Source: an uncultured Pseudomonadales bacterium (GTDB lineage: Bacteria; Pseudomonadota; Gammaproteobacteria; Pseudomonadales; Azotimanducaceae). Taken from it: a stretch of 64,000 nt of DNA. Of this stretch, positions 1-8,737 are shown in pieces; positions within the stretch are counted from its first letter, which is position 1; each line of letters starts with the position of its first letter. The translations under genes and the position numbers were made by a program. Below the pieces are notes generated by a model. It had not been told where the DNA came from. It was given only the letters and a program-made list of their open reading frames with translations, and did no database searches. The stretch lies in the NCBI GenBank assembly GCA_943787425.1, contig CALSMJ010000001.1, positions 434,001-498,000 of the forward strand. Direction: 5' to 3'.

Positions 1-119
1 TGCACGCGGCCTTTGAGAAGACTTACCCAGAAGAGCAGCTCCGACGTAACAGTGCAGACGCTTTGGAAGGACCCCGCGCCTTTGCGGAGAAAAGAACGCC
101 GGTTTGGCAGGGCCGATAA
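1..119 (+). CDS. Enoyl-CoA hydratase/isomerase (crotonase) family protein, C-terminal fragment
   Basis: The last 38 codons of a gene that begins before the window, read from base 3 to the TAA at 117-119. The peptide ends [17 protein letters not shown], the tail typical of crotonase-fold enoyl-CoA hydratases, where the AFAEKR-PxWxGR segment forms the C-terminal trimerisation helix. The active-site region lies outside the window, so the substrate cannot be judged. A role in fatty-acid or amino-acid beta-oxidation is likely by family and fits the acyl-CoA dehydrogenases and ETF genes elsewhere in the window. Confidence 0.8.
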   Translation, partial: HAAFEKTYPEEQLRRNSADALEGPRAFAEKRTPVWQGR

Positions 120-461
120 ACCTTAACCGGCGCTATCAGGGTCTCACGGCGTTAACTTTCGTAAAACTGCTGGCAATCCAATCGTTGGCGCGGCAGCAAG
201 GCTGTTTTCTCATAAACGCCTGCCAACGTTACGGTGGCGCTTGCAGTCGCTTTTTCCGCGCTCGCTCGCATCAGCTACGGCAGACAGTTTTGCTGGATGG
301 CTTTCCAGTTTGACACAGCGCCGATCTCATTCCTCAAGATGAGGTTACCGCTTGTGGTGGAGCCGGACAGTATCGTCTTTTGTGTTGTGGTTTCATTGGC
401 GCTGTTCATAGCGGATTCTTAAAACGGGTCAGTGGACAGATGGGTGCCCGGCTGAGGCATA
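120..461. other. Gene-free stretch between crotonase and slyD
   Basis: About 340 bases between two convergent genes. Short open frames exist on the plus strand (for example 234-422), but they lack a ribosome binding site and resemble no family I know. I see no strong hairpin followed by a T-run, so the terminators of the flanking genes are not identified. Confidence 0.5.
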
Positions 462-956
462 TTAGTCGTGATAGTCTGCACTGCCCGCGACGCCATGGCT
501 GTGGCCGTGGGAGAGTTCCTCCGCGGTCGCTGTGCGCACGGTTTGGATTGCAAGCTCAAAGGTTAAGGTTTTACCCGCATAGGGGTGATTACTATCCAGA
601 TCGACATTAAAGCGACCAACCTTTACCACCACCGCATCGCGCGCGCCGTCTTTGGTATTCACTCGGACTAAGCTGCCGGGTTGAATCCGCTTGGGCGGCT
701 TGACCAAATACTTGATTGGCACTCGATCAACCGCACCCTCTTGCCGAGCACCATACGCTTGCTCTGGCGTTAAGGTTACAGCAAGCTGCTCTCCTTCGGC
801 TTTACCAGCGAGCGCAGCTTCAAGCGCGGGTAGAATATTGCGATGCCCATGGAGATACACCATGGGCGCGCCCGGCGCATTGTGCTCAAGCACATCGCCT
901 GCTTCATTTAATACTCTGTAGTCCATGACGACTACTTGTCCAGATTCAATCTTCAT
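462..956 (-). CDS. slyD: FKBP-type peptidyl-prolyl cis-trans isomerase, SlyD-like
   Basis: A 164-residue FKBP-type prolyl isomerase and chaperone of the cytoplasm. The N-terminal half starts with VVVMDYRVLNEAGDVLE and continues through HRNILPALEAALAGK, the FKBP core, with the SlyD insert-in-flap domain in the middle (about residues 70-125). The C-terminus has a short His-containing tail (HGHSHG, about residues 150-155), a reduced form of the metal-binding tail that lets E. coli SlyD deliver nickel to hydrogenase. The start at 956 has a good GGAG ribosome binding site. It is the last gene of a minus-strand group with the DUF188 and MDR genes. Folding activity is likely; a metal role is uncertain because the tail is short. 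Confidence 0.88.
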   Translation of the reverse strand: MKIESGQVVVMDYRVLNEAGDVLEHNAPGAPMVYLHGHRNILPALEAALAGKAEGEQLAVTLTPEQAYGARQEGAVDRVPIKYLVKPPKRIQPGSLVRVNTKDGARDAVVVKVGRFNVDLDSNHPYAGKTLTFELAIQTVRTATAEELSHGHSHGVAGSADYHD

Positions 957-981
957 CCTGGGTCTCCTTTTCGCCTTCGGC

Positions 982-1461
982 TCATCGGGTTGATCTTACC
1001 GCGTGCTGCTGACAATAACGGTCAAGCACCGCCGCAAATTTTTGACGATCTTTATTGGAAAGCGGCGCAGGACCCTCGCTTTGAACCCCGCTTGCACGGA
1101 GCGTCTCCATAAAATCGCGCATCGTTAACCTCGCCTTGATCGTCTCCGGTGAGTAAACCTCACCTCGAGGACTGACGACCTCAGCGCCTAATTCAACCAA
1201 TTCCGAGGCCAACGGAATATCCTGAGTAACAACCAAATCACCTGAGGCAACTTCTCGCAGCAATCGATGGTCTGCAACATCAAAGCCCTGCGGCACCTGA
1301 ATAAAGTGAATTTGATCGCTCGGCGGCACCCGCATGGGATGATTTGCAATCAAGGTTACCTTGATCCCCGTTCGCTCAGCCGCCTTAAAAAGAGTTTCCT
1401 TGATGGGCACCGGGCAAGCATCTGCATCGACCCAAATGGCAACGTCGGGCGAGCCAATCAC
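982..1461 (-). CDS. yaiI: DUF188 / YaiI-YqxD family protein
   Basis: A 159-residue protein of the UPF0178 (YaiI/YqxD) family. The signature [14 protein letters not shown] is at residues 9-22, with conserved [13 protein letters not shown] further in (about residue 75). The family has a PIN-like fold with conserved Asp residues and is suspected to act on nucleic acids, but its function is not established. The likely start is a GTG at 1461, one base after the stop codon of the upstream MDR gene, so the two are probably translationally coupled. The alternative is a later start, but the VDADACP motif is so near the N-terminus that little can be removed. Confidence 0.85.
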   Translation of the reverse strand: MIGSPDVAIWVDADACPVPIKETLFKAAERTGIKVTLIANHPMRVPPSDQIHFIQVPQGFDVADHRLLREVASGDLVVTQDIPLASELVELGAEVVSPRGEVYSPETIKARLTMRDFMETLRASGVQSEGPAPLSNKDRQKFAAVLDRYCQQHAVRSTR

Positions 1462-1462
1462 C

Positions 1463-2470
1463 CTAAGCGGGATCCGCTAAACGAAGCAATTGTTTGCCTT
1501 GATTTTGCCCTGAGAACAACCGTTGCAGGGTGGCAGGAATGGCATCAAAGCCTTCTTGCACATCTTCAAGGTGAATAATTTTTCCAGACTGGTACCAAGG
1601 AACCATATCCGCCAGGAACTCCGCCATTCGACTCAAATAATCGATGACAATGAAGCCTTCCATTCGTGATCGAGTAATCACAAGGTTCATAATGTTTTTT
1701 GGACCCGGCACCGGCGTCACCGCGTTATAACCGGCAATGCCACCACACAGGATGACGCGCGCATTCAGCGCGAGGTGATCTAACGCCGCCTCTAAAATAT
1801 CACCACCCACATTATCGAAAAAGATATTGATCCGGTTTGGGCAGAGCCGTTGAACGCCTGCGGCAACAGACTCGTTCTTGTAATCGATCGCTGCGTCAAA
1901 TCCGGCTTCTTCGACTAACCATCGACATTTCTCGGGACCACCTGCAATGCCAATTACCCGAGCGCCTTTGATTTTCGCAATTTGCCCAACCACTTGTCCG
2001 GTCGCACCGGCCGCGCCCGACACCAAGATGGTATCGCCCGGTTTCGGCGCACTTAAATCCAGTAGACCAAAATAAGCGGTGAGACCGGTGGTTCCAAAAA
2101 CCCCAAGCGCCTGCTGGGGCGTGATGCCCGCGGGCAACTTGCTCAAGCCCACGCCGCCATCGCTGATAAAGTATTCTTGCCAGCCCCCAAGCCCTTGCAC
2201 CAGATCTCCGACGGAGAAATCGGATGCTTGAGATGACACCACTTGTCCGACGGTGCTGGCGCGCATGACTTCACCGATCGCAACTGGCGGCATGTAACTT
2301 TCGGTGTCATTAACCCACCCTCGTTGGGTTGGATCGAAAGACAAGTAAAGGTTCTTGACCAAAACTTGCCCGGCGGCGAGATCCGGCACAACCGCCTCCC
2401 CGCGCTCGAAATGTTCTGGTCCAATCAGTCCTTCTGGACGTGACGCTAAACGCCATTGTTGATTTTTCAT
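1463..2470 (-). CDS. NADP-dependent MDR-superfamily oxidoreductase (CurA / leukotriene B4 dehydrogenase-like)
   Basis: A 335-residue zinc-independent medium-chain dehydrogenase/reductase. The N-terminal GroES-like part contains the family motif [11 protein letters not shown]. The Rossmann part has [12 protein letters not shown] followed by [14 protein letters not shown] (about residues 150-165), which binds NADPH. Relatives reduce the C=C bond of enones (curcumin reductase CurA, prostaglandin reductase, YncB). No catalytic zinc ligands are seen, as expected. It is first in a minus-strand group with DUF188 and slyD. The true substrate is unknown, probably a reactive alpha,beta-unsaturated carbonyl. 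Confidence 0.85.
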   Translation of the reverse strand: MKNQQWRLASRPEGLIGPEHFERGEAVVPDLAAGQVLVKNLYLSFDPTQRGWVNDTESYMPPVAIGEVMRASTVGQVVSSQASDFSVGDLVQGLGGWQEYFISDGGVGLSKLPAGITPQQALGVFGTTGLTAYFGLLDLSAPKPGDTILVSGAAGATGQVVGQIAKIKGARVIGIAGGPEKCRWLVEEAGFDAAIDYKNESVAAGVQRLCPNRINIFFDNVGGDILEAALDHLALNARVILCGGIAGYNAVTPVPGPKNIMNLVITRSRMEGFIVIDYLSRMAEFLADMVPWYQSGKIIHLEDVQEGFDAIPATLQRLFSGQNQGKQLLRLADPA

Positions 2471-2595
2471 ACGACTTCCTTTGTTGAATTGAAGAAAACG
2501 CGCCTTAAAACTGCGTTGACTGGATTTGACCTGACTCGCCTACCTATTGTTTGAACCGGCCGACAAGGGGCGAGGCTTGCTGGCACTCAAGGCGC

Positions 2596-3195
2596 TTAGT
2601 TTGAAAATGCTGAAGGTTTCTTGTGGTAGCTCAAATAGTAATGTCGACGGCAAACCGAAACGTAATTGGCATTACCCCCAATGGCAACCTGAGCCCCTTG
2701 CGTTATGACATCTCCGGCCTCATCCAATCGAAGCACCATCGTTGCTTTACGACCACAGTGACAGATCGCTTTGAGTTCCTTAAGGTTATCCGCCCAAGCA
2801 AGCAGGTACTGACTGCCTTCAAAAGGCTCGCCCTGAAAGTCTGTCCTCAAGCCATAAGCCAGCACCGGGATATCAATTTCATCGCAGACCTGACCCAATT
2901 GATAAACCTGAGCCTTCGATAAAAATTGCGCCTCATCCACCATCACACAATGAACAACCTGTTGGGAGCGTTTCTGGGTCACCAGTTCGAACAAATCTTC
3001 GTCTTTGGCGAACCCAGTTGCGGGCGCAGAGATCCCAATTCTGGAAGTGATTTGGTTTTCACCATAACGATCATCCAACGCTGGGCAGAGTAATAAAGTG
3101 CTCAACCCCCGTTCCTGGTAGTTGTAACTCGACTGTAATAAAGACGCCGATTTGCCCGCATTCATGGATGAATAATAAAAGTAGAGTTTCGCCAT
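2596..3195 (-). CDS. tdk: Thymidine kinase
   Basis: A 199-residue type II thymidine kinase, which phosphorylates thymidine and deoxyuridine with ATP in the salvage pathway. The P-loop [10 protein letters not shown] is at residues 9-18, with K15 and S16 contacting [11 protein letters not shown] (about residues 84-91) supplies the catalytic Asp-Glu. The zinc lasso has Cys pairs at CHCGRKA and CRRHY near the C-terminus. Length matches E. coli Tdk. The ATG at 3195 is preceded by GAGGAA. It is divergent from the SOS-box/dnaE2 unit and appears monocistronic. Confidence 0.95.
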   Translation of the reverse strand: MAKLYFYYSSMNAGKSASLLQSSYNYQERGLSTLLLCPALDDRYGENQITSRIGISAPATGFAKDEDLFELVTQKRSQQVVHCVMVDEAQFLSKAQVYQLGQVCDEIDIPVLAYGLRTDFQGEPFEGSQYLLAWADNLKELKAICHCGRKATMVLRLDEAGDVITQGAQVAIGGNANYVSVCRRHYYLSYHKKPSAFSN

Positions 3196-3401
3196 GATTC
3201 CTCAAATTCTGCCAAGCCCACTCGGCGCACAACACCATAATCTAATGGCTCGGCCCTATCCACCGAAGGCCATCAATATAACAAATCAAGCGGGCATCTC
3301 AACCAAAGATCCAAGACCCGCCGACCGCATTCAACCACCCAACAGCGCCGAGTACTTTTCCGAGCGCTGAATCAGAATTGGGGTGGTTTTCTGCTCCATA
3401 A

Positions 3402-3421
3402 TACTGTATATTTATACAGTA
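3402..3421 (+). promoter_or_regulatory. LexA (SOS) box upstream of dnaE2
   Basis: The 20-bp sequence TACTGTATATTTATACAGTA is almost a perfect palindrome and matches the gammaproteobacterial LexA consensus CTGT-N8-ACAG exactly (CTGT 3404-3407, ACAG 3416-3419). A -10-like TATAAC overlaps its right end (3420-3425), so bound LexA would block transcription to the right. The next recognised gene to the right is dnaE2, 375 bp away, and SOS control of dnaE2 is the rule in bacteria that carry it. tdk lies to the left in the opposite direction and could also be affected, but that is less likely. Confidence 0.92.
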
Positions 3422-3462
3422 TAACTTGCATCGTGCGGTTTACACCAACCGCTCATCCAGTC

Positions 3463-3674
3463 TCTTTTGGGAAACCGGTATGGGGAAAATGGTATGGGAA
3501 AAATGGTATGAGAAAAACGATGTTAGAAAAACTGTTTTGAACAGGCTGTTTTGGAAAGCCTGTTTTGGAAAAGCAGTTTTGGAAAAGACAGTTTTGGAAA
3601 AGGCAGTTTTGAAAAGATTCTTTTGAACAGACGCTTTTGAACAGACACTTTTGGACAGCCTTTTTTGTATGGCC
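3463..3674 (+). repeat. 14-bp tandem array (15 degenerate units) in the dnaE2 leader
   Basis: Fifteen head-to-tail units, thirteen of 14 bp and two of 15 bp, run without a gap from 3463 to 3674. Examples are TGTTTTGGAAAAGC (3561-3574), TCTTTTGAACAGAC (3619-3632) and GGTATGGGAAAAAT (3491-3504). The common core is TTTTGgAaaaGnC. The array lies between the SOS box and dnaE2, where imuA-imuB would normally sit, so it would form the 5' leader of the dnaE2 mRNA. Because the units drift, a plus-strand frame stays open from an ATG at 3480 to a TGA at 3624-3626 (48 residues, Lys-rich). The minus strand is also open in two frames. I regard coding as unproven. Confidence 0.85.
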
Positions 3675-3795
3675 TCCAAGAAGGTCTCTGTAGCCGGTGC
3701 TAGGTTGCTCATTCGAGCATCCCAAACTCACCCGCACAGCGCAATCTGGGCGGCGCAATCAAACCACAAACATTTAAGACTGTAACCTGAAGCAA

Positions 3796-6700
3796 ATGAC
3801 ACCGGATGCTCGACCCTTAACAGCAAACACCGTGCATCAACCTTCTCCGGTAGGCCCACCGCTCGCAGCCTATGCGGAACTGCATTGCCTGACAAATTTT
3901 AGCTTTTTAAGAGGCGCCTCGCATCCAGAGGAATTGGTTGAGCGCGCCTCTGTACTCGGCTATACCGCGCTGGCCATTACCGATGAATGCTCTATGGCAG
4001 GTGTTGTCAAAGCCCACATCGCAGCCAAACGATGTCAGCTAAAACTCATTATCGGTAACGAACTCACCTTAGAGGATGGCACTAAGATCATCCTTCTCGC
4101 AAAGAATCGCCAAGGCTATGGTGAACTCTGTCAAATCATCACCTTGGCCCGAAGGCGGTCTAAGAAAGGCCAATACCAGGTAGCCTTGGGCGACTTCAAG
4201 GGTTCAACCGCCCATCTCATTGCGATCTGGATACCCCAACATCAGGAACAACTTGAACCCAGTGATCGCCCAAGTGCATTAAAAGCCCTCTTTGATGACC
4301 GGCTTTGGCTTGGTGCTGTAAGAACGCTCGACGGCTTCGATCATGTCCGAACACAAAACTTACAAGCCATCGCATCCACACACACCCTGCCCATCGTTGC
4401 TTGTGGTGATATTCAAATGCATGAGCGCACCCGAAAACCGTTGCTCGATACCCTTTGCGCGATTCGCAATGGCTGCTCAGTTCAATCTGCCGGTCGATTA
4501 TTACAAAGCAACGCCGAGCGCTATCTCAAAACCCGCGCTGAATTGGCCGAACTCTACCCTGAACAGTGGCTGGCCAATACTCGCAACATCGCTAAGGCCT
4601 GCACCTTCTCACTCGATGAACTCCGCTATGAATACCCGAAAGAGCTGGTGCCAGCGCATCAAACACCGGCATCTTATCTATCGAGCCTAACCTGGGCTGG
4701 CGCCAATGAACGTTGGCCCTGCGGCATACCCGACAGGGTTGCCGTACAAATTAAAAAAGAATTAGATCTGATTAACGAGCTCAATTATGAGTACTACTTC
4801 CTGACGGTTTTCGACATCGTTCGGTTTGCTAAATCACGCGATATTTTATGTCAGGGACGAGGCTCCGCTGCCAACAGCGCCGTTTGTTACTGCTTAGAAA
4901 TTACCGAGGTTAACCCAGCTCAAATGAACTTATTGTTCGAACGCTTTATTTCTAAAGAGCGGGATGAGCCACCGGATATTGATGTCGACTTTGAAAATGC
5001 TCGCCGAGAAGAAGTGATTCAATATTTGTATAAAAAATACACCCGCGATCGGGCGGCTCTTGCGGCAACCATCGTTACCTACAGACCGAAAAGCGCCATC
5101 CGAGATGTTGGCAAAGCCCTTGGCCTTGATCAATCTTTGGTTGAGAAAATTGCGAGCAAATTGTCTTGGTGGGATCAAAAAACAAGCCTGCTTGAACGAT
5201 TCGAAGAAGCCGGTGTACATCACGACAACCCAGTCATCAACCAATACATTGCTCTGGTTGAGACGCTGCTCGGCTTTCCCAGACACCTCTCGCAACACGT
5301 AGGCGGGTTTGTGATTTCAAGCGGTCCGTTATCCCAGTTAGTACCAATTGAAAATGCCGCTATGCCTGACAGAACCATCATCCAGTGGGACAAAAATGAC
5401 CTTGAAGCACTGGGGCTGTTAAAAATAGATATCCTCGCGCTTGGCATGCTGACTGCCATCAGAAAATCAATCGACTTGATTAATCAAATCAGACCTCAAG
5501 CTCTGACAGTTGCTCGCATTCCGAAGGAAGATAGTGCGACCTACAAAATGCTCCAACGCGGTGACAGCATTGGGGTTTTTCAAGTCGAATCGCGAGCCCA
5601 GATGGCCATGTTGCCAAGGTTGCAACCCGCCACTTATTACGACCTGGTCATTCAAGTGGCCATTGTTCGGCCAGGCCCAATCCAAGGCAAAATGGTTCAT
5701 CCTTATCTAAAAAGACGCCAAGGCGAAGAACCTGTTACCTATGCCAATGATGCTGTTAAGTCTGTTTTAGAAAGGACCTTAGGCGTGCCTATTTTCCAAG
5801 AACAGGTCATCAAACTTGCGGTTGTTGCCGCCGGCTTTACACCCGGCGAAGCAGATCAATTACGCCGCGCAATGGCCGCCTGGAAACGCAAAGGCGGACT
5901 AAATCACTTTGGCGACAAACTCATTCAAGGCATGCTTGATCGGGGACATGATCTCGCATTTGCCGAGCGCTTATTTGAACAGATTAAAGGATTCGGTGAC
6001 TACGGTTTTCCAGAATCCCATGCTGCAAGCTTTGCCTTGCTGGTTTACCTTTCCGCCTGGTTAAAATGCCATGAGCCCGCCGCCTTTTACTGCGGGTTAC
6101 TCAATAGCCAACCTATGGGCTTCTACAGCCCATCACAGCTCATTCAAGATGCGCGTCGTCACCAGATTGAGGTCCGAGCCGTTGATGTGCAGTCAAGTCA
6201 TTGGGAGAGCACTTTAGAAAGCACACCCGGCTTATTGGCAGGCGATCAACCGGCTATCCGGCTAGGACTTCAAAGTATTAAAGGCCTGAGCCAAGCCGGC
6301 GCCGAGCGCTTAGTCCAGCGCCGCGAGGCCGGACCTTGGGCGAGCCTTGATGCCTTAAAACAGCAGGCTCAGCTTGATCAAAAAGATTTAGATCGTCTGG
6401 TCGATTCCGGCGCCTGCTTAAAACTTTCAGGGCATCGTCACCAAAGCCACTGGTACGCTACCGGAATCGCAGCACCTCCGCCTTTATTTGAGTCATTGGG
6501 CTGGGCATCCAGCGACAGCGTAACGCTTACCGCCCCTTCCGAAATCGACGATATTAAAGCAGACTATAACAGCCTAAAATTTACGCTCGGCCGGCATCCG
6601 ATGAACATCATCCGGCCACAGAACAAAGCTTTAAAGCGCACGCTTGAAGCCACGCAATTACCCCGTATTCGGCACGGCCGGCATGTTGAGGTTGCCGGCT

Positions 6701-6960
6701 TGGTTACTGGCCGACAGCGTCCCTCAACGGCTTCTGGCATTATTTTTATGACCTTGGAAGATGATACGGGCAACATCAATGTTGTTATTTTTAATACTGT
6801 CTTAGAGCGTTTCAGAGCAGAGACTTTAAAAGGACAACTCCTTCGCGTTAAAGGTATCCTAGAAAAAAAAGGACCGGTAATTCACGTCGTCGCCGGGCAT
6901 TTAGAGGACTTCAGCGTGCTCTTGAAGGACTTCAGCATGAAATCGAGAGACTTTCATTAG
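3796..6960 (+). CDS. dnaE2: Error-prone DNA polymerase DnaE2 (ImuC)
   Basis: A 1054-residue C-family DNA polymerase, the mutasome polymerase used for SOS translesion synthesis. An N-terminal PHP domain starts at YAELHCLTNFSFLRGASHPEE (about residue 25). The palm carries GRGSAANSAVCY and the metal-binding PPDIDVDFE (about residues 392-400). The fingers follow, then helix-hairpin-helix segments and a C-terminal OB fold (about residues 960-1035). It lacks the tau-binding tail of replicative DnaE and has the usual DnaE2 length. The upstream LexA box implies damage induction. DnaE2 normally works with ImuA and ImuB, but neither is adjacent. The extreme C-terminus carries a 21-bp tandem duplication (DFSVLLK then DFSMKSR). 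The ATG at 3796 has only a weak ribosome binding site. Confidence 0.95.
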   Translation: MTPDARPLTANTVHQPSPVGPPLAAYAELHCLTNFSFLRGASHPEELVERASVLGYTALAITDECSMAGVVKAHIAAKRCQLKLIIGNELTLEDGTKIILLAKNRQGYGELCQIITLARRRSKKGQYQVALGDFKGSTAHLIAIWIPQHQEQLEPSDRPSALKALFDDRLWLGAVRTLDGFDHVRTQNLQAIASTHTLPIVACGDIQMHERTRKPLLDTLCAIRNGCSVQSAGRLLQSNAERYLKTRAELAELYPEQWLANTRNIAKACTFSLDELRYEYPKELVPAHQTPASYLSSLTWAGANERWPCGIPDRVAVQIKKELDLINELNYEYYFLTVFDIVRFAKSRDILCQGRGSAANSAVCYCLEITEVNPAQMNLLFERFISKERDEPPDIDVDFENARREEVIQYLYKKYTRDRAALAATIVTYRPKSAIRDVGKALGLDQSLVEKIASKLSWWDQKTSLLERFEEAGVHHDNPVINQYIALVETLLGFPRHLSQHVGGFVISSGPLSQLVPIENAAMPDRTIIQWDKNDLEALGLLKIDILALGMLTAIRKSIDLINQIRPQALTVARIPKEDSATYKMLQRGDSIGVFQVESRAQMAMLPRLQPATYYDLVIQVAIVRPGPIQGKMVHPYLKRRQGEEPVTYANDAVKSVLERTLGVPIFQEQVIKLAVVAAGFTPGEADQLRRAMAAWKRKGGLNHFGDKLIQGMLDRGHDLAFAERLFEQIKGFGDYGFPESHAASFALLVYLSAWLKCHEPAAFYCGLLNSQPMGFYSPSQLIQDARRHQIEVRAVDVQSSHWESTLESTPGLLAGDQPAIRLGLQSIKGLSQAGAERLVQRREAGPWASLDALKQQAQLDQKDLDRLVDSGACLKLSGHRHQSHWYATGIAAPPPLFESLGWASSDSVTLTAPSEIDDIKADYNSLKFTLGRHPMNIIRPQNKALKRTLEATQLPRIRHGRHVEVAGLVTGRQRPSTASGIIFMTLEDDTGNINVVIFNTVLERFRAETLKGQLLRVKGILEKKGPVIHVVAGHLEDFSVLLKDFSMKSRDFH

Positions 6961-7039
6961 GGCGACCTGTTACGCCCATACGCATTAAAACTGAACGGCG
7001 GCTGCAAAACGGGTTTTGGGCGCCATAGCAAGGCTTCGG

Positions 7040-8410
7040 ATGTCAGCTAAAAACACAGCAATCCAAAAGAGTCGCTACACCGAGGGGTCTATCGGGTTGC
7101 ATGTCCTGCAACTCTCAAGTGTGATGATTGTCGGTTTTCTTGCCATGACGTTAGGGAGCCTCATCGAGCTTTACTATATTGGCCAAATCGGCACGAGTGC
7201 ATTGGCAGCGGTCGCTTTCATGTTTCCGTTAACCATGGCACTGAACGCCTTTACTCGAGGCATTGGTGTTGGTGCATCCACCCTGATCGCACAGGCCATG
7301 GGCCAAAGCGACCAACAACGCACCTCAGAAATTGTCACCCACTGCTACCTGCTCGTCGCCGCCTTGACGGTCTTGATCGCCTTCGCATTAAGCCTTTCAT
7401 CTGAGTTCATCCTCGCAGCGCTCGGCGCCAGCGGCGAGGTACTCAACCTCAGCACTCAGTACAGTCGTATCTGGCTGCTTGGTTTTCCCGCTATGGGGTT
7501 AGCAATGGTCTCAAACGGTTTGATTCGCGCCTACGGCAATCCAACCTTTCCAGGCTACATCATGACCATCGCGCCGGTGATCCAAGTATTGGTGGGTCCA
7601 GTCTTAATTTTTGGCTGGTTTGACATGACACCAATGGGCCTCAATGGGGCTGGTTGGGCTTTTGTTATCGGCGGCTCGGCACAATTGGCACTGGCGGCGT
7701 ACTGGTATTTCGTTCAAGCCAGTCTCGTGCACCGCTCAATGAAACAGTTCGGCTCGAATTGCCGACAAATCCTCGAGGTTGGTCTACCGGCCGCCGCAAC
7801 AAATTTGATTCAGCCCGTGTCGCTCGGTCTTGTGACCTATTTACTCGCAGGGTTTGGCAATGAAGTGATCGCAGGATTTGGAATCGCCAGCCGGATTGAG
7901 TCCGTCGTCGGCATGGTGGTCATTGGCATCTCAACCAGTGTCGTACCTTTGGTTGGGCAAAACTGGTCTGCCGGTCTGGTGGAACGCGTGAATCATAGTC
8001 TGCGCATCTGCTATGTCGGATGCCTCAGTTGGGGCGCAACTGCTGCCGTGATTATGTGGTTTGGCGCGGACTTTTTTGTTGCTGGCATCAACGAGGACGC
8101 CGCGGTGATGACTGTGGCGGTTGCTTTCCTGCACATTGTGCCCCTGTCAATTGGCTTCATGGGCATGATGACGGTCGCAACCCACGGCTTTAACGCACTG
8201 AGGCGTCCGGTTCCCGCCCTCTGGCTTTCAATCGCGAGGCTGGTTCTCGTTTATCTGCCGTTAGCCCTAATTGGCCGAGCCCTATTTGGTTACATCGGCG
8301 TGTTTTGGGCAACGGCGATTGCGAATTTGATTTTGGGCGTTATCTCAGCGGCTTGGTTAAAACGACTGATCACGACTTTGGCCCGCAGCCAAGCAATCAA
8401 ACCGATATGA
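7040..8410 (+). CDS. MATE family multidrug/Na+ efflux transporter
   Basis: A 456-residue inner-membrane protein with about 12 hydrophobic segments in two related halves, the MATE layout. Typical elements are LAMTLGSLIELYYIGQIG near the N-terminus, GIGVGASTLIAQAMGQ after the second helix, and GLPAAATNLIQPVSLG opening the second half. The family exports organic cations or toxic metabolites in exchange for Na+ or H+. I chose the ATG at 7040, preceded by CAAGG, over an upstream TTG at 7016. The gene follows dnaE2 by 80 bp on the same strand and could be co-transcribed with it, which would place it under SOS influence. That is inference. Confidence 0.88.
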   Translation: MSAKNTAIQKSRYTEGSIGLHVLQLSSVMIVGFLAMTLGSLIELYYIGQIGTSALAAVAFMFPLTMALNAFTRGIGVGASTLIAQAMGQSDQQRTSEIVTHCYLLVAALTVLIAFALSLSSEFILAALGASGEVLNLSTQYSRIWLLGFPAMGLAMVSNGLIRAYGNPTFPGYIMTIAPVIQVLVGPVLIFGWFDMTPMGLNGAGWAFVIGGSAQLALAAYWYFVQASLVHRSMKQFGSNCRQILEVGLPAAATNLIQPVSLGLVTYLLAGFGNEVIAGFGIASRIESVVGMVVIGISTSVVPLVGQNWSAGLVERVNHSLRICYVGCLSWGATAAVIMWFGADFFVAGINEDAAVMTVAVAFLHIVPLSIGFMGMMTVATHGFNALRRPVPALWLSIARLVLVYLPLALIGRALFGYIGVFWATAIANLILGVISAAWLKRLITTLARSQAIKPI

Positions 8411-8458
8411 CAAATCTGGCCTGCCCGGCGCAAACCGAATCCACGCTCACGTAAGATG

Positions 8459-8533
8459 CCTTGTTTTGAACTGCTTTGTTTTGAACTGCTTTGATTTGAA
8501 CAGCTTTGATTTGAACTGCCGTGCTTGCAACGG
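8459..8533 (+). repeat. 15-bp tandem array after the MATE gene
   Basis: Four clear 15-bp units plus one decayed unit. The units are CCTTGTTTTGAACTG (8459-8473), CTTTGTTTTGAACTG (8474-8488), CTTTGATTTGAACAG (8489-8503) and CTTTGATTTGAACTG (8504-8518). The core TTTTGAAC(A/T)G is shared with units of the 14-bp array before dnaE2, so the two arrays flanking the dnaE2-MATE pair may have a common origin. The array lies between the convergent MATE gene and gspM. Confidence 0.85.
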
Positions 8534-8620
8534 CGCCACCGTCTATTGTGTGGCCTCAGCCGATGGCGTTGAACCACTTTTGACTCTATTTTGAATGAAC
8601 GCTTTCAGGTTTCTTGCATT

Positions 8621-8692
8621 CGCTTTTTACCTGCCTTTTTTAAGGACTTTTTTAGCGCTTTTTTAAGGGCTTTCTCAGGAGCCTTTTCTTCG
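8621..8692 (+). repeat. 12-bp tandem array downstream of gspM
   Basis: Six degenerate 12-bp units, for example GCCTTTTTTAAG (8633-8644), GACTTTTTTAGC (8645-8656) and GCTTTTTTAAGG (8657-8668). The period is a multiple of three, so on the minus strand it reads as KKAL-KKSL-KKAG in a frame other than that of gspM. Some units can form small CCTT/AAGG stems with T-rich loops. The array sits just beyond the end of the gsp operon and may influence 3' ends of both convergent transcripts. No function is demonstrated. Confidence 0.75.
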
Positions 8693-8737
8693 AGACTTAG
8701 CTTCATCCCTTTTTTATTCGTTAACACAAAATTGAGT

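Noticed and set aside
3426..3626. TTG-started frame directly after the LexA box as a full gene
   Set aside because: The TTG is only 5 bp after the operator with no ribosome binding site. The shorter ATG version is kept only as a speculative finding.
4930..5298. Antisense open frame in dnaE2
   Set aside because: It is fully within the polymerase palm coding region on the other strand and shows no domain or ribosome binding site.
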